Made by a program: the position numbers and the translations under genes. A stretch of DNA of 64,000 bases from Ciona savignyi (lineage: Eukaryota; Chordata; Ascidiacea; Phlebobranchia; Cionidae): positions 37,226-101,225 of the forward strand of contig CH002812.1 of the NCBI GenBank assembly GCA_000149265.1, written 5' to 3'. Each line of letters begins with the position of its first letter. The stretch's first letter is position 1. Of this stretch, positions 32,601 through 44,519 are shown in pieces. The notes beneath the pieces are model-generated. The model searched no databases, was not told where the DNA came from, and saw only the letters and a program-made list of their open reading frames with translations.

Positions 32601-34981
32601 ACTGTAGGAATAAGATGTTTTTCAATACCGGTAGATAAAATCTGCCTTCCAACCCACGAAAATGTAAATGAACCAATAAGCCACACTCTGTAGTAGCTCC
32701 AACAACACGACTCTGGGTCGTGATGGGTTTTACGATACCCGTGGATAAAACCTGGCTTCCCAGCAAGAAGGATATAAATACTAATCATGCACACACTGTA
32801 ATAGCTCCTGCAACTCGATTGTGTGTCTTACGATACCCTTATAAAGTCTGGCTTCCCATCTAAAGATATAATGAACAAATTTAATTATAACTGCAGAGTG
32901 TCAACCACCTGTTTAACAACTACTATTTGTAAAACACATTTTGTATGCTATAAATTTGTATGCGAGCAGGGTCCCTAACCACAATTTGTATTTTATACAC
33001 CGACTATGTAGTTTATTTCTGCAAACATATACGCATGAGTCCCATAATTATCAAACCAAACTTCTTTTTATTCGTACTTAAAAAAAGAATAATCGAAATT
33101 GGAGCAGCTCTTCCAGCGCTATACTATTAAGAATTAAGCTATTTTTTAGAAAAATAACGTTTTGGTTTTTTAGAGTCTGAGGGGAATCCCTAAAATTTAT
33201 TACCCATAATATTTGTTTCTGCATATCTAAACCAAGTTGTCTAACAAATGACTAAGTTTTATTGCGTTATCATTACCCCCTCTGGTAGATGTCGTGGCAA
33301 CCTGCCATGCCTGTCACAATCATGATTTTTAATTGGCAAATAAGTGACTAACGGTCAAAAATTTTACCGAATCTAAATAAAATTAAAGAAGCCATTCAAG
33401 CGCTATGCTAAAAATAATAAAAAAAATTAGAAAAAAAAGACATTTTGGTTTTAAAGGCCCCAGGGGTATTCCCCTTGATTTATCACCCACAATTTTGGTT
33501 TCTACATATCTAGACCATGTTGTGTAACAAATGACAATTTTTATTGCGATTCCATTACCCCCTCTGGTAGATGTTTGGGCCACATGGCATGCCTCTCACA
33601 ATCATCATTTTAGAACAAAATCTTATTGTTTAGGGTACTTCCCTGGGTATTTTTTATTCTTCTAGGTGGTAAATCAGTGGCTAATGCACTTACATTTCAA
33701 CACATCTGATTAAAATTGGCGCAGCCGTTCAAGTGTATGACCCAAAAAGCTATTTTTTTGGAAAAAAATACCGTTTCGATTTTTAACGTCCCAGGGGAAT
33801 TCCCCTAGATTTTTAACCCAAAATTTTGGTTTCTGCATATCTAGACCATGTTGTCTAACAAATGACAAAGGTTTATTACAGTTCTTTTACTCCTTCTGGT
33901 AGATGTTGGGGCGACATGCCATGCCTATCAAGCGTTTAACGAAAAAAACACAAAAACAATATGTGTCTCATTATACTGAATGGGACCAATAAATACGAGA
34001 TACGAACCTATACTTGACACCGTGAGTGATTGCCCAGTACCGGTTAATGCTTATAATGCAGAGATTCCATATGCTTGCCGTACAGAGAAAGATATCAGTG
34101 GCGAGGTATACCTGCGAGGGTGAACAATTATTTAGATGAACATATTTATATTCCAGATATCTTAATTTACAATGGAACACAGCTACTATAAACACCTGAA
34201 ATGATTCAAGATAAACCAATATGTTAGTGGTTGTACTTCCAGCCGATGTGTCGCAGGTTCGAAACTGGTCGCTAGTTAGTCAGGGTGTACTTGTGCTAGG
34301 CACTAAAAAGCATTGCCTGAATCTAGTGAAATGATGGGTTCGCCAAATAAAAGTAGCGTCTGAAATATGCTCAACACATTGCAATAGCTCCGGTAACCCC
34401 ACGGTTGGCGCGGAGTTATCGGGCGATTACCTGTGTGTTAAACGCACATTGCGTTTTCCTATTCACGGGGCTAAACAAGAATATCCTATAGACCTATACT
34501 ATCCTATTCAGAATTAACCAGCAAAATGGCAAATCACCTTGTAGCACAGTTGGCTGTGGCTACCAACGGCATGTATTAAGCAATAAGCTTTTTTTAAACC
34601 ATTTGAATCTACAGAAACACATTCCCAGTGCAAATATTTGTTTAATTTTTGTTTTTAAACCACTCACGACCAACCCACCAAACCTCACACCAGCCGACGC
34701 ATTCTGACCATCCAAACAACCCACCTTACAAACCACCCGACCAATCGGCCAACTCTTTAATAACTCCCGCATAAGACTCAATGGAAGGACCAGAATCCCG
34801 AGCAAAAGGTCGGACATGGCGAGTGATGCAAGAAAGATGTTCTGAACGGTCCGTAACTTCTTAAACTTCACAATGGATGCCACCATAATACCGTTTCCTA
34901 CCACAATGGTAAGTATGAGGACGACAACAGTGGTGAAGATCACAATCTGGTGAGAATGGTTCAAGTTAGTTTTGAGCTCGA
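29653..34981 (-). CDS. Rhodopsin-family GPCR, aminergic type (5' exon not found)
   Basis: Seven exons join in phase: 34981-34725, 34111-34008, 32320-32218, 31930-31787, 31039-30876, 30434-30268 and 30008-29653 (stop), giving about 430 residues. TM1 has VVGNGI; TM2 has LASLAMSDLL (LAxxD motif). TM3 has the aminergic Asp (YLATDIFLCTASI), then INRYWAI where DRY is expected. TM4 has LAWVWSAVVCIPP. A Cys (ETECHHS) is in extracellular loop 2. TM5 has SVSGSFYIPLFIM, with Ser at 5.42 and 5.46, as in catecholamine receptors. TM6 has FVICWFPFF. TM7 has LFKFLEWFAYCNSAMNPLIY, with Trp 7.40, Tyr 7.43 and NPLIY. The TM6-TM7 region resembles alpha2-adrenergic receptors, but intracellular loop 3 is very short. 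An amine ligand at the plasma membrane is inferred. The last exon is a long cytoplasmic tail. The first exon starts at a splice acceptor (phase 1), so the start codon lies upstream and was not identified. Confidence 0.92.
30120..30210 (+). mobile_element. tRNA-derived SINE, family B, degenerate
   Basis: AAACGGATGCGCTAAACATTC, TGTCTCAGTGACAG, GAATTCGAAACTTGACCC; it lies in the last GPCR intron. Confidence 0.5.
31080..31260 (+). mobile_element. tRNA-derived SINE, family A, degenerate
   Basis: GGTGGGTTAGTGCGTCGG (A-box region), AAGGCAAGACACTTAATCC and GTGGGTAAATGGGTTGTAC; it lies in a GPCR intron. Confidence 0.5.
32075..32180 (+). mobile_element. tRNA-derived SINE, family B, degenerate
   Basis: ACACATTTCTATACAAAAAAC, TCCTAGTGACAATCC, CACGGGTTTGAAACTTCG; next to the GPCR exon 32320-32218. 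Confidence 0.55.
32560..32860. repeat. Degenerate tandem repeat, ~110 bp, about 3 copies
   Basis: Copies share CGATACCCGTGGATAAAACC / AATACCGGTAGATAAAATCT, GGCTTCCCAGC / CCTTCCAACC, and CACACTGTAATAGCTCC / CACACTCTGTAGTAGCTCC. The last phrase echoes the SINE A body, so the unit may derive from it. It is in a GPCR intron. Confidence 0.65.
33160..33972 (+). repeat. Tandem-repeat element, ~300-325-bp unit (locus 2), about three copies
   Basis: Same unit as at 1-560, with landmarks at about 33180, 33465 and 33795 (CCAGGGGAATTCCCC, ATCTAGACCATGTTGT, CTGGTAGATGTYG, GCCATGCC). It ends with AAACAATATGTGTCTC, matching the end of locus 1. The array stops about 35 bp from the splice donor of GPCR exon 34111-34008. 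Confidence 0.85.
34225..34490 (+). mobile_element. tRNA-derived SINE, family A
   Basis: Forward copy: GTCGCAGGTTCGAAACTGGTC (B box), TAGTTAGTCAGGG, CATTGCCTGAATCTAGTG, CATTGCAATAGCTCCGG, GCGATTACCTGTGTGTTAA, and an AATATCCTATAG tail. In a GPCR intron. Confidence 0.8.
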
Positions 34982-34997
34982 CTGCGGAAAAATTACA

Positions 34998-35205
34998 TAA
35001 AGTGCACTGTCGTGTTACCGGAGCTTTTGAAGTGTGTTTTATGTGATACGGACATTACTTTAGTTAAAACTCATTAAACCCCAGGGTTCAGCTGATGTAC
35101 GCTGTGTGCCTATAGCAAGGACACGGCAGACTAGCTAGCGACTATTTTTGTTTCCAACATTTTGCTTAAAAAGTGACCCATTAATCAACCAAGCTTTTCC
35201 TCCGG
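34998..35205 (-). mobile_element. tRNA-derived SINE, family A
   Basis: Reverse copy immediately upstream of the first GPCR exon seen: ACCGGAGCTTTTGAAGTGTG, GGTTCAGCTGATGTACGC, AGGACACGGCAGACTAGC, ATTAATCAACCAAGC. Confidence 0.65.
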
Positions 35206-36349
35206 ATCAAAAGGTAATACAATTTGAAATTGGATAAAGCTGTTTTATTATCTCTCGGTACAATGATTACATATGGTAAATTATTCATATTTTCTCTGTT
35301 TACGTGTATTAAACCCAGAGGTATAAGTTGTAAATCATTTAATTCTAACAACACGTGGCTTATGATGGCGTATAACCAATTAATAGACCTCTATAGTCAA
35401 TTAATAGACCTCTATAGTCATGGTATTTAAGTATTTTTCCAAGTAACAATGGTGGTGATTCTCCTATGTTTTTACGGTTGGAATAAGTATGTGCTGCTCG
35501 CAGTTTTTTCGTGAAGTTTTGTAATAATGGGACAGATCTTTGTGAAATAAAGGTGTTTATTGTGCATGTGCATGTCATAGCTGTTTTGTTGGAAAAAAGT
35601 TGTACGGAGATGGTACCAGCTCGCATTTTTTTGGGAAGCTTGTAAAAATTGTAAAAAGTCTGAGACTTCGCGTAACTGAATTTTGCGTAACAGATCATTT
35701 TGGAGAGGTCCATTTGGAGAGAAAAGGATAAAAAATTGATAGAAAGCCTCTTAAATCGATATAATTCAAAAACGTCGATAAATCTATGTCCTTTATGACA
35801 TGACAAAAAAAACTTTATTTTGGACAAAAACTACTTTGTTTTGGACAAAAATAATTGCTACCCACTGGTTGTAACAACATATAGCGCATTTCTACACATC
35901 TTTTATTAAACTGTACTGCTTTAATTTTGAGTTATTAATTCCAATCACCAGGTCAAATATAAAATTCCAGACGTCTGGCTTGGCATAACTTGACTTTGCC
36001 AAATGTCTAAAGACTGAACTTTATCTATAGACTTTGTCCGTTCACATAATTGCAAAGATAATGCATGTGGCCTACTCGACTATACAAACGTACGATACCT
36101 TTACTACATGTTGCTCGGCAGTTGATTTTACTGGAAAACCATTTTCGCTCCCGACGCAGCTTCTATTGGTTAAAAATATCGGCATTGTCTGGTCAGGAAA
36201 TAATATTTTGATGTTAGTACAATCCCGAAAGTGAGGTTTGGTTGAGTGAGTTTGCATAACCGTCATTTAAACCTGCAACACACTGCAACAATGACACATG
36301 ATTGACAAATAAACATATAGCACCAATCCTTGATATTAACTTAAAGAAA

Positions 36350-36650
36350 CTAGGATAGGCCTAGGATATTCATGTTTATCCCCGTGAGTTGGAAAACCAA
36401 GGGGGTTAACACACGGGCAATCGTCAGATCACCTCGCGCCCACCGTCCGATTACCGGAGCTATTGCAGTGTGTTGTATAAATAGGACATTTCTTCAATGT
36501 AAAACCCATGAATCCGCTGGGTTTGGGCAATGTCCGTCAAGTGCCTTGTCCAAGGACACAACCGACTAGCAGCGACCAGTTTAGAATCTGCAACCTTTCG
36601 GCTGAAAGGCGTCGCACTAAACCACCAGACTAACCGGCCAGACGAACTAA
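36350..36650 (-). mobile_element. tRNA-derived SINE, family A, near full length
   Basis: Reverse copy with the tail CTAGGATAGGCCTAGGATAT, body phrases GGGCAATCGTCAGATCACC and GAGCTATTGCAGTGTGTTGT, and the head TCTGCAACCTTTCGGCTG followed by CACTAAACCACCAGAC. Confidence 0.88.
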
Positions 36651-37174
36651 ATAAAGGTATTGGAAGAAAATTAAAAAAATAAAGTCACGGGGACGTTGTA
36701 TTGTATATATATTAGCTTTCCGCCTTTTTTCCGTTTTCCTAATACACCGATCATAGTCTTCCTACGGACTAAAACTCTATATCGAAAACCCAACTATTTG
36801 AATGGTATCCTCCTGTTTTTACTGTGACGATAAGCATAACAACTACCCATCTGCTCCATAATACCGAACCGTCACATAATACATGCACATGTTACACACA
36901 CATACACAGGACTTACCGTCGTTGATAATGAAGCCATCGAATCAACACCTGCCAGCGATTAATGTTCGAAACCCAATTTCTTCAAATAAATATAATAACA
37001 TATTTAGAAAAGCTTGCGCTATTTCAACAAGCACTTGCTTTACCATTTATGAGTTTATAGGGTATAAATACTTCGTCATTACAGCATCGACAGCATCCAT
37101 TTTATTATTAATAAATTAATAATTTATGTCGAAGCTACTGACCATCAATTAAAGGCAAAACGTCCAAGAACCAC

Positions 37175-37390
37175 TGCTGAATGCCCTGAGCTATTGCAGT
37201 GTGCTGTGTATGATTGAAACGTGCCTTCAATTTTAGTTTAAATCATTAATTTACTCGGTGAAGGTACCTCCGCAAAGTGTAGTACCTGGGACCCAACCGA
37301 CTAACCAGGGACTGGTTTCGATCTAGCTACATTTACGATAACTAAAGATGCTTTAAATCTCTGGTCCCAAGACCTCGGTCGCCAACCGGT
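37175..37390 (-). mobile_element. tRNA-derived SINE, family A, degenerate
   Basis: CTGAGCTATTGCAGTGTGCT, GGACCCAACCGACTAACCAG, ACTGGTTTCGATCTAGC. Confidence 0.65.
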
Positions 37391-37799
37391 CTGATCAGTT
37401 GGTACCGGGCCGTATCAGCCGCATATTTAACTTCTATTTTTTTGTGTGGCATATTTAAAGTTAAATGACTCAGTCGATTCACTCGGTAATATTAAACCAT
37501 ATTTACCTGGTTCCGCCTTCAATCCTCGCTTAATGTTAAGATATTCTTCAATTTAACACAAATAATCCTACAAAAAATAACACCACAACATTGAAAATTG
37601 TCTGCCAAAAAATACAAGGTGTATACTGGTAGAGTCTGATAACACTTGAATAACACCTAAAGGTCGGCACATATACGCATTAAGGCCGGCTGGTGTTTTT
37701 CTTAATTAATATAGAAAGCGACAAAACCGAATGACGACATTTACGTTAATTTACATTTTTTTATTGTTTATCGATTCAAGATTATTGCCAGCTGGTGCA

Positions 37800-37905
37800 G
37801 GTGCGGGTGTGAGATCACGCGGTTAACGAGACTGGTGCTCATGCGGATTTCTATGAAAACGATCACAGTGACGAGTTCATTTTGGTTCGAAACTTTGCTA
37901 GGTAA
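37800..37905 (+). mobile_element. tRNA-derived SINE, family B, degenerate
   Basis: ACGCGGTTAACGAGACTGG, ATCACAGTGACGAG, TTTTGGTTCGAAACTTTGC. Confidence 0.55.
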
Positions 37906-39114
37906 AACAATAACAAAGACCGACCATAACATAGGCGTTGAGATAGGGGCGCCCAACTATACAGATTGCTTATAATATCAAAAAGCACCCCTGTTTTATC
38001 AATTAGTTTTATATAATTATACAGTGCCAACCACGTGTTGGACACCGCTTTTTTAGAACCCATTTTGACTTTACGCTATATGTTTCTGCATGCAGAACCG
38101 GGATCCCTATGGTTGACGAATCAGTCTTGTAATATCAAATACAAAGAAGAGCATATATTCTGCAAGAAAACTAATAGGTTACCAATTCAAACTAAATTTT
38201 TTTTTAAAGGAATTTCCCGGAAAATGTTTACACATAGGTAAGGACTGTGTAATGGTCTTTAAGGCTTTCTGTTTAAGGGTTTCTTTTATCATGAGCATCA
38301 ATTAATCAATCTGGCGAGTTTGTAATTTCTACAGTAAACGTTTTTTTTCGGTTACTATGAATTACTTTAGTTAAGTTAAGTTTTAAGTTTGTTAAAATTT
38401 TAATAAAGGTAAATTCATTGCAGGCTGTAGCCTACCCATATTTTTTGTTAGTTTTTATTATTATCTATCAAATATTTTGGATCTGAGTTTTTTGCTCTAT
38501 CATTTTTATAATAGTAGTGTATTTATTGCTAAAGCGTATTTTATTTTGTGGGATTTCCTTACTTGGAAATTTAAAGCAAAACCTCCGTTTCTATCCGGAG
38601 ATATCGGCGATAAAGCCAATTATGGGCATATTTTTTCATTTTTCCGAAAGTGGAACCCTTTGTGATTTTTTGTAAAATTAAAAAACGTTGCACATGCTAA
38701 CAATATCCCAGTTAATTTTTTTAAGATACAACCTAGTTGGATTATCCGTTTTATCCAAAAACTTGGCGACATGACATGCCCGCGTCACTAGTGTAAAGTA
38801 GATACAAACGAAGAGAAATCAAAATGTCTTCTTTTGGAATCTAATGAAATCTTTAACCACTGACATTTAAACAATGTGTGTGCTCGGTATATGAAGCTGG
38901 TGCATTATCAAGTTAGTTTTCGCATAGCCGTATCAGCATGCGGATTTACTGGCAAAGTCAATCGACAAACCAGCATTTAAATTAATTTATTTAGTACGAG
39001 AACAACTGTATGGCAAAATTGTTAGTGCGAAGGATTAATATGCAATTTTAAATGAAAATAAAATCGGACATATTAACCCTTTAACAAACCATAATGGTTC
39101 GGCCGGATAAACTT

Positions 39115-39410
39115 TATGCTAATATATTAATGTTTATCTCCCTGAATGGGAAAACCACGGGGGTTAACACTCGAGCAATCGTCAAATCACTTCGCGTCCA
39201 CCGTGGGATAACCGGAACTATTGCAGTGTGTTGTGTATGAATTACACGTTCTTTTAATTTAATAAAATCCATTAATTCGTTGGGTATAAGCAATGTATGT
39301 TAATTGCCTTGCCCAAGGACCCAACCGACTAGCTAGCGACCAGTTTCGAAGATCCAACCCTTCAACTGAAAGGCGACGCACTAACTTACGAAGCTAATCA
39401 GTAGTGAGTT
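39115..39410 (-). mobile_element. tRNA-derived SINE, family A, near full length
   Basis: Reverse copy: TGTTTATCTCCCTGAATGGG, GAGCAATCGTCAAATCAC, AACTATTGCAGTGTGTTGTG, CCAACCGACTAGCTAGCGAC, AACTGAAAGGCGACGCACTA. Confidence 0.85.
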
Positions 39411-40952
39411 TATCCGTGAGAATGACTAATAAACTAAAGACACTTTTACGTTTAACTTTTGCATTGTTTATGGACAAATAGCCCCCGCCATCTTTCAGTT
39501 CTTTCCCAATCGTAGGTGTAATCCAATTCCAGTAATTTGTGGAAATTTTCCGCAAACCCTTCCTGATACGTCACATAGAATAATTGATTTTGGCATTTGG
39601 CATTTTCAAGCTGATTAACACTCGCTTTAATCGCAATCACCTTGTAGAAATACGCAAATATATTGACCGAAAAACCTATAGCTTTTTCGCCACAGATAGC
39701 ATCTAGTATATGAATCTACTTTTGCGTTCATCTACACCACCCATTCTTACACTAGATCCATGATACGGGATTCCATACTTTGTATTTCTCCACGATGGAT
39801 TTAGATTCGTAAAACCTGAGCATAATTATCAGCTAAAACGACTCGCACTTTATGATAACCAATCGCTCCAATGAATCTTATCTTTGTCTGCGGTCCGATA
39901 TTTTACATAAAAAGCAAGATAGGCGTATTAAATAAGTCTAAGTTTAACATAGTTATTGGATAATCAAATGTAGGTTTTCTGGGGTTTGGAGGATTAAAAT
40001 TCATTCTATTGAATGTAAATTTGTTATTCCAAATGTTTAAAAATAGATCTGTGTGTAAAATATATGCATTTTTCTTCTGAGGTTTTAGCTTGTATACGGC
40101 CTGTATATCTAAAGTGGAAAATTCTTTGTCGAATCTTTGTCGCAAATGTGTCTTTTAGGCCTACAGCCATCTTTACGGTATTGGTAAGTATTATTTACTT
40201 AAAATAGTAGATTATTAAAGTGAACCGGAAAAAGCAGGGTCTTATACATACTTCGAGTTACCACAGGAAATCGCTTAAATTATAATATTCTTACGTAGAT
40301 TTAGGAGACAACCGATTATTTTCCCTATTTCTCCAATGCACACTGACCGCATAAAAAGGGCTGTCACTCAAAATCCTGACACAGGGAGTTTTAGATTTTT
40401 CACAATTTAAAATTGAAGCTTGGACCTGCAACCTAAACTCAAAACCTTCCAACATTTTTACGAGCTGATACTACTTCGTACATCGGCAACTTTTTCTTAA
40501 CAAAACAGCTAGCAGATGCACAATAAACACCTTTATTTTACAGGGCACTGCTTCACTATTACAAAACTTCACAGCTAAACGGGAACACCGGCGCGAAGCC
40601 TAGCACACCAAACAAACATTGGGGAATTACTACCATTGTTACTTAGCATATATGCAAGAGCAAATAGTGGATAAATCACTCAATAAAAATCTCGCCATTT
40701 CCGAGAATATATGACTGATGACCGGTTTATTGCATTTTAGCATTTTTGTTGTACATTTTTGGTTTGTCGATATCTTAGAACTGAAAAGGACAATTTACTT
40801 CAAATTTAAAACTTAAAATAAATATAAAATAAAACTGAAACCCATTATTTATCCAATCTGTTTACATGTTTTCTTAATGTTTATGTCAAAATATCAGAAT
40901 TCGCGTCATAACGTTGTGCGTAACTATGGACGATGTATTGCAATCGCCTATA

Positions 40953-41368
40953 GGCCAGCTTAGTCCAACAATTTTTAACTTGAAAATCATTTCACAAAAA
41001 CGTGACCCTTTGCGGGCCACTTCTAACGAAATGATCATGAAGATAACAGCCGAATCATTGTACCATCACCGCACTCCTCTGACACTTTGGTACATCAGCC
41101 CACTCAAACTGTGGACAAATAATTCACTGGAAAGACGTTACATCCAATAAACATTTGTGTGGCGTAACAATTAATTCTTACAGTCGTAATATATTTTACA
41201 CGAAGAGTCATGTACGCTTGATTTACACGAGTCTTGCGTTGATTAAAAGATTTTATACTTGCTTTATATAAAATTACTGACTGAAAACATACAAATTAAA
41301 TCAATGGTGTGATAGCTTGTGGGCCGCAAAAATACATATATAGGGCCGTATGTTAGACCACGCTGGCC
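40953..41368. mobile_element. TA-flanked inverted-repeat element (MITE), 416 bp
   Basis: The left end GGCCAGCTTAGTCCAACA pairs with the right end TGTTAGACCACGCTGGCC (16 of 18 complementary). TA lies directly outside both ends (40951-40952 and 41369-41370). No transposase frame. A TA target suggests a mariner-like or Harbinger-like relative, but the palindromic GGCC ends also resemble some hAT termini. Confidence 0.6.
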
Positions 41369-41819
41369 TAGACTTAGTAATAGAAACAAACAGTGTTCAA
41401 TTAGGTAAACCAACATTTTAAACATATAATCACATGAAGTAATAAACGTTTAGTAGTAAAGGAGCACAATTATAATACGGTTTAAATTTAAACAATAAAA
41501 AGTACGAACTTCAATCACTACGAGCGAATTCCCATTAAACTTCACATCAACTAAAACGTCTAAATGTTGGTCAATTTACGCAAAACAAAGCTAATTTCTT
41601 AGGGCGGTTTCTCCAATCGACTTGTCTCGTGGTTCAACCCATGTTATCGCCCGAGCTATGCTGGCACGAACAGCGTGGTAGTTATGACGTAGAAATACTA
41701 TCGGCCTTTGACACGAGTTTTTGAATGAAAAGGCACATGAAATGGGATACAACGAATGACCGAGATGTCATATTGAATAGCCGGGAAGAGCATTTTGGCG
41801 TTAGCCGATGGTTTATGAT

Positions 41820-42015
41820 CGAAACTATTCGCCGGCTTGTCGGTAGTGGACTTAGGTAAGTCGTACTGCGGCCGTCGCCTGAACCTGTTGATCGATGGGT
41901 TAAACTCAAACAATAGAAGACTCACTTACAACAAACTGCATTTGCACCGGCAACCCGATGATGACAAAAAGTAATCTGACGGTTTCCCGTGTGCTAACAC
42001 CCATAAACCTATATC
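41820..42015 (+). mobile_element. tRNA-derived SINE, family A, degenerate
   Basis: GCCTGAACCTGTTGATCG, ATGGGTTAAACTC, CAAACTGCATTTGCACCGG, GACGGTTTCCCGTGTGCTAAC and a CTATATCCTATTG tail. Confidence 0.65.
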
Positions 42016-44519
42016 CTATTGCATGCTGCCATAATGTACCAAAATTCCCTCTCGTATAAAGAGTTGTCAAAATACATTTGATTTTTTAATAAAATATCAC
42101 ATTATAAACTGTTAGGTAGATTTCTACAGCAGTTTCAATTTAAAGATGTATGTTAAGTATCTGTTTATACATGAAATGGGTAGGTATGGATTTACGGGTG
42201 ATTGGTTTTTGACCATTTTAGTTACCAAAAGATAAATAGTTTGCGAATACCTGCTACAATCCACAGCAATTTTTCTAACATTTCTACAAAAACAAATTTA
42301 TTCGTTAAAATACAAAACGTTTTATATTAAAGCGCTTTTTTTGTAAGATTTTAATATCATTGTCAGTTAGCAATTTTATTTGGGATATTGGTTTGTTCAT
42401 TTCTGCACACGGCGGGAATTCTGTTAACCATAGACCAGGGCACTTTTTCCCAAGAGCTTTATTGACAATGCTGTGTGTTGTGTTGAAAAGTAAGGTCGAA
42501 CGGAGGTGTCTTTTTTCATTCGTTGTCGCTGGAATGTGACCGACAATCGGTGAAAACAACTTGTGATCGAACGAAGCTAAGTCGCTCTGAACAGCGTGGC
42601 AGTTATGACGTAGAAATACCGGTATATGACACTGCAGTTCTTGCATTAAAATTAAATGCAAGCTTTGCTGGTATTCATGTGATGTTTGTCGTCACTTCCG
42701 CCGCCAAGAGGGTCGATCTGTTATTTTGTGCAAAGTGGACACTTACAGTGGGCTGCAACATAAATAATTTATGGCACTAAATCTGCATGAGCTCACCGAG
42801 TGTTTCCCTTTACAGTGACTTGCATCATCATGCATAAAGGCTTAAAACGCACGGCGTTTGTTCATGCGTGGTTTTTCAAGCTTCGGCTAACACAAGAGGA
42901 AACGAATTGTGACGCTTAGCGGACTTCTGTTCTCTGACAAACGTTGAATGGGTGAATGGTTACGAGAGACGCACTATATAAATGCTGTGTCATTATCTAC
43001 GGCGACTAGCCCAACCTGTGGTAAGTGACTGCAGTGTTCAGAATGAGTTAAACCACAAATTCAGAAATCTATATTTTCGATTTCCTCTGTTGAAGAAAAA
43101 TTAAAGCTGTTGAAATTAAAATAATTTTAACTTATTCCTTGAAGGAAGTTGTAGTATGAACTAAAATCGCTAGTACATTTTATGCAATTGGACGGTTGTG
43201 GTAGCACTTAAGTGAAGGTCAAGCACAGAAAAAAAACGCTTATCGAACTGAAAGTAAGAAACTCCGTACCCTGGCTCGCCATGTATGTTATAGAAATTCG
43301 TATAGGATACAGTGACATTAACCAGTTAGCCATGGAGTCGTTTTTTTCTAATAAAAACGGAAATCCCATACACGTGACCTCAAACGTATGCTTCAGATAC
43401 AGTTACCATGGCCATATGCTGCAGTCTACAAAGATCAATTACCCGTTTCTGCCCTTAAGGCTAAAAGGTATAGTATCAAAAGGTATAGTATCAAACACTG
43501 GACCAGAAAAATAGGCGTTTGGTTTTCTATTTACATTAGTTTATTTTCTGGACCATTATAAAGCAAAGAACGTTAGAATAAGGCAAACAAGGTAGGCGGT
43601 GCGGAAACACGTACAAATAGCGGAAGCAAAAGCAATGCATTATATTTTGGTTAGAATTTAAGCAGCCATGTAGTACCTATAAGAGTAGTTTAATTTACAG
43701 CTAAAGATTTATTGCTTGGACGGCTTTATTGCGTGTTTAAAAAGGGTAATATCTCTGAACATGATCCATGAATTGTGGGCTGGTCGCAGGTAAAACAGTC
43801 GCACAAAGCTGACCAAAACAACACTTCCCTTGAAAGATCTTCATGGTTTAAAATACAAGATGTCTAACTGTCAGGTCACAAAGGGCTTTGTAAAATATCT
43901 TTTATACTGTTACGGTTCACTAACAGAGGATTAAAACTTTAGTTTCCTAACCCGAAATGTAATGCATCTCCATAAGTAGCCTATAACTATCCCTACTAAC
44001 ATGTATACTGTTATACCGCCTGAATATTTTTTTGTTTGCGATTTTAACATAAGATAGGATTAGAAATGTAAAATTTCTTGATCGGTTTTACATTTCTTAC
44101 TGTTTACCATTTACTGGTTACTTTTTTAAAACACTTGGTTGGTTAGCAGTTACCGGTTCCATTTTATTGTTTTAAACGGGATATTGGCTGTGATAGTTTC
44201 GAATAAGCAATGGAATTAGTAATCAACTTCACATTTTAAATAAGTAACGGACTTATCGGTAACCAACTAAACGTTGAAGTACCAAAACCTGTATACCTTC
44301 ATATAACGTTCCATTTATATAAGATAGCATTGCTGTTTTTGATTAGGTAAACAGTCTGTATTGTTGCGTTATTTCCCATTGTGATAGACGTGTCACACGT
44401 CGGATAATGTTTATTCAAACATGATTCCTAGTCGAATTTGTTTAAGTAACCTTATATTCATTTTTATAACCTGCAGACGGCTGTAAAGATTTTCTATTTT
44501 ATTTATTATGGTGACAGCA

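Noticed and set aside
36923-36945. First coding exon of the GPCR (ATG followed by a GTAAGT donor on the minus strand)
   Set aside because: Its phase at the donor (0) does not match the phase 1 needed by exon 34981-34725, and the encoded peptide is only about seven residues.
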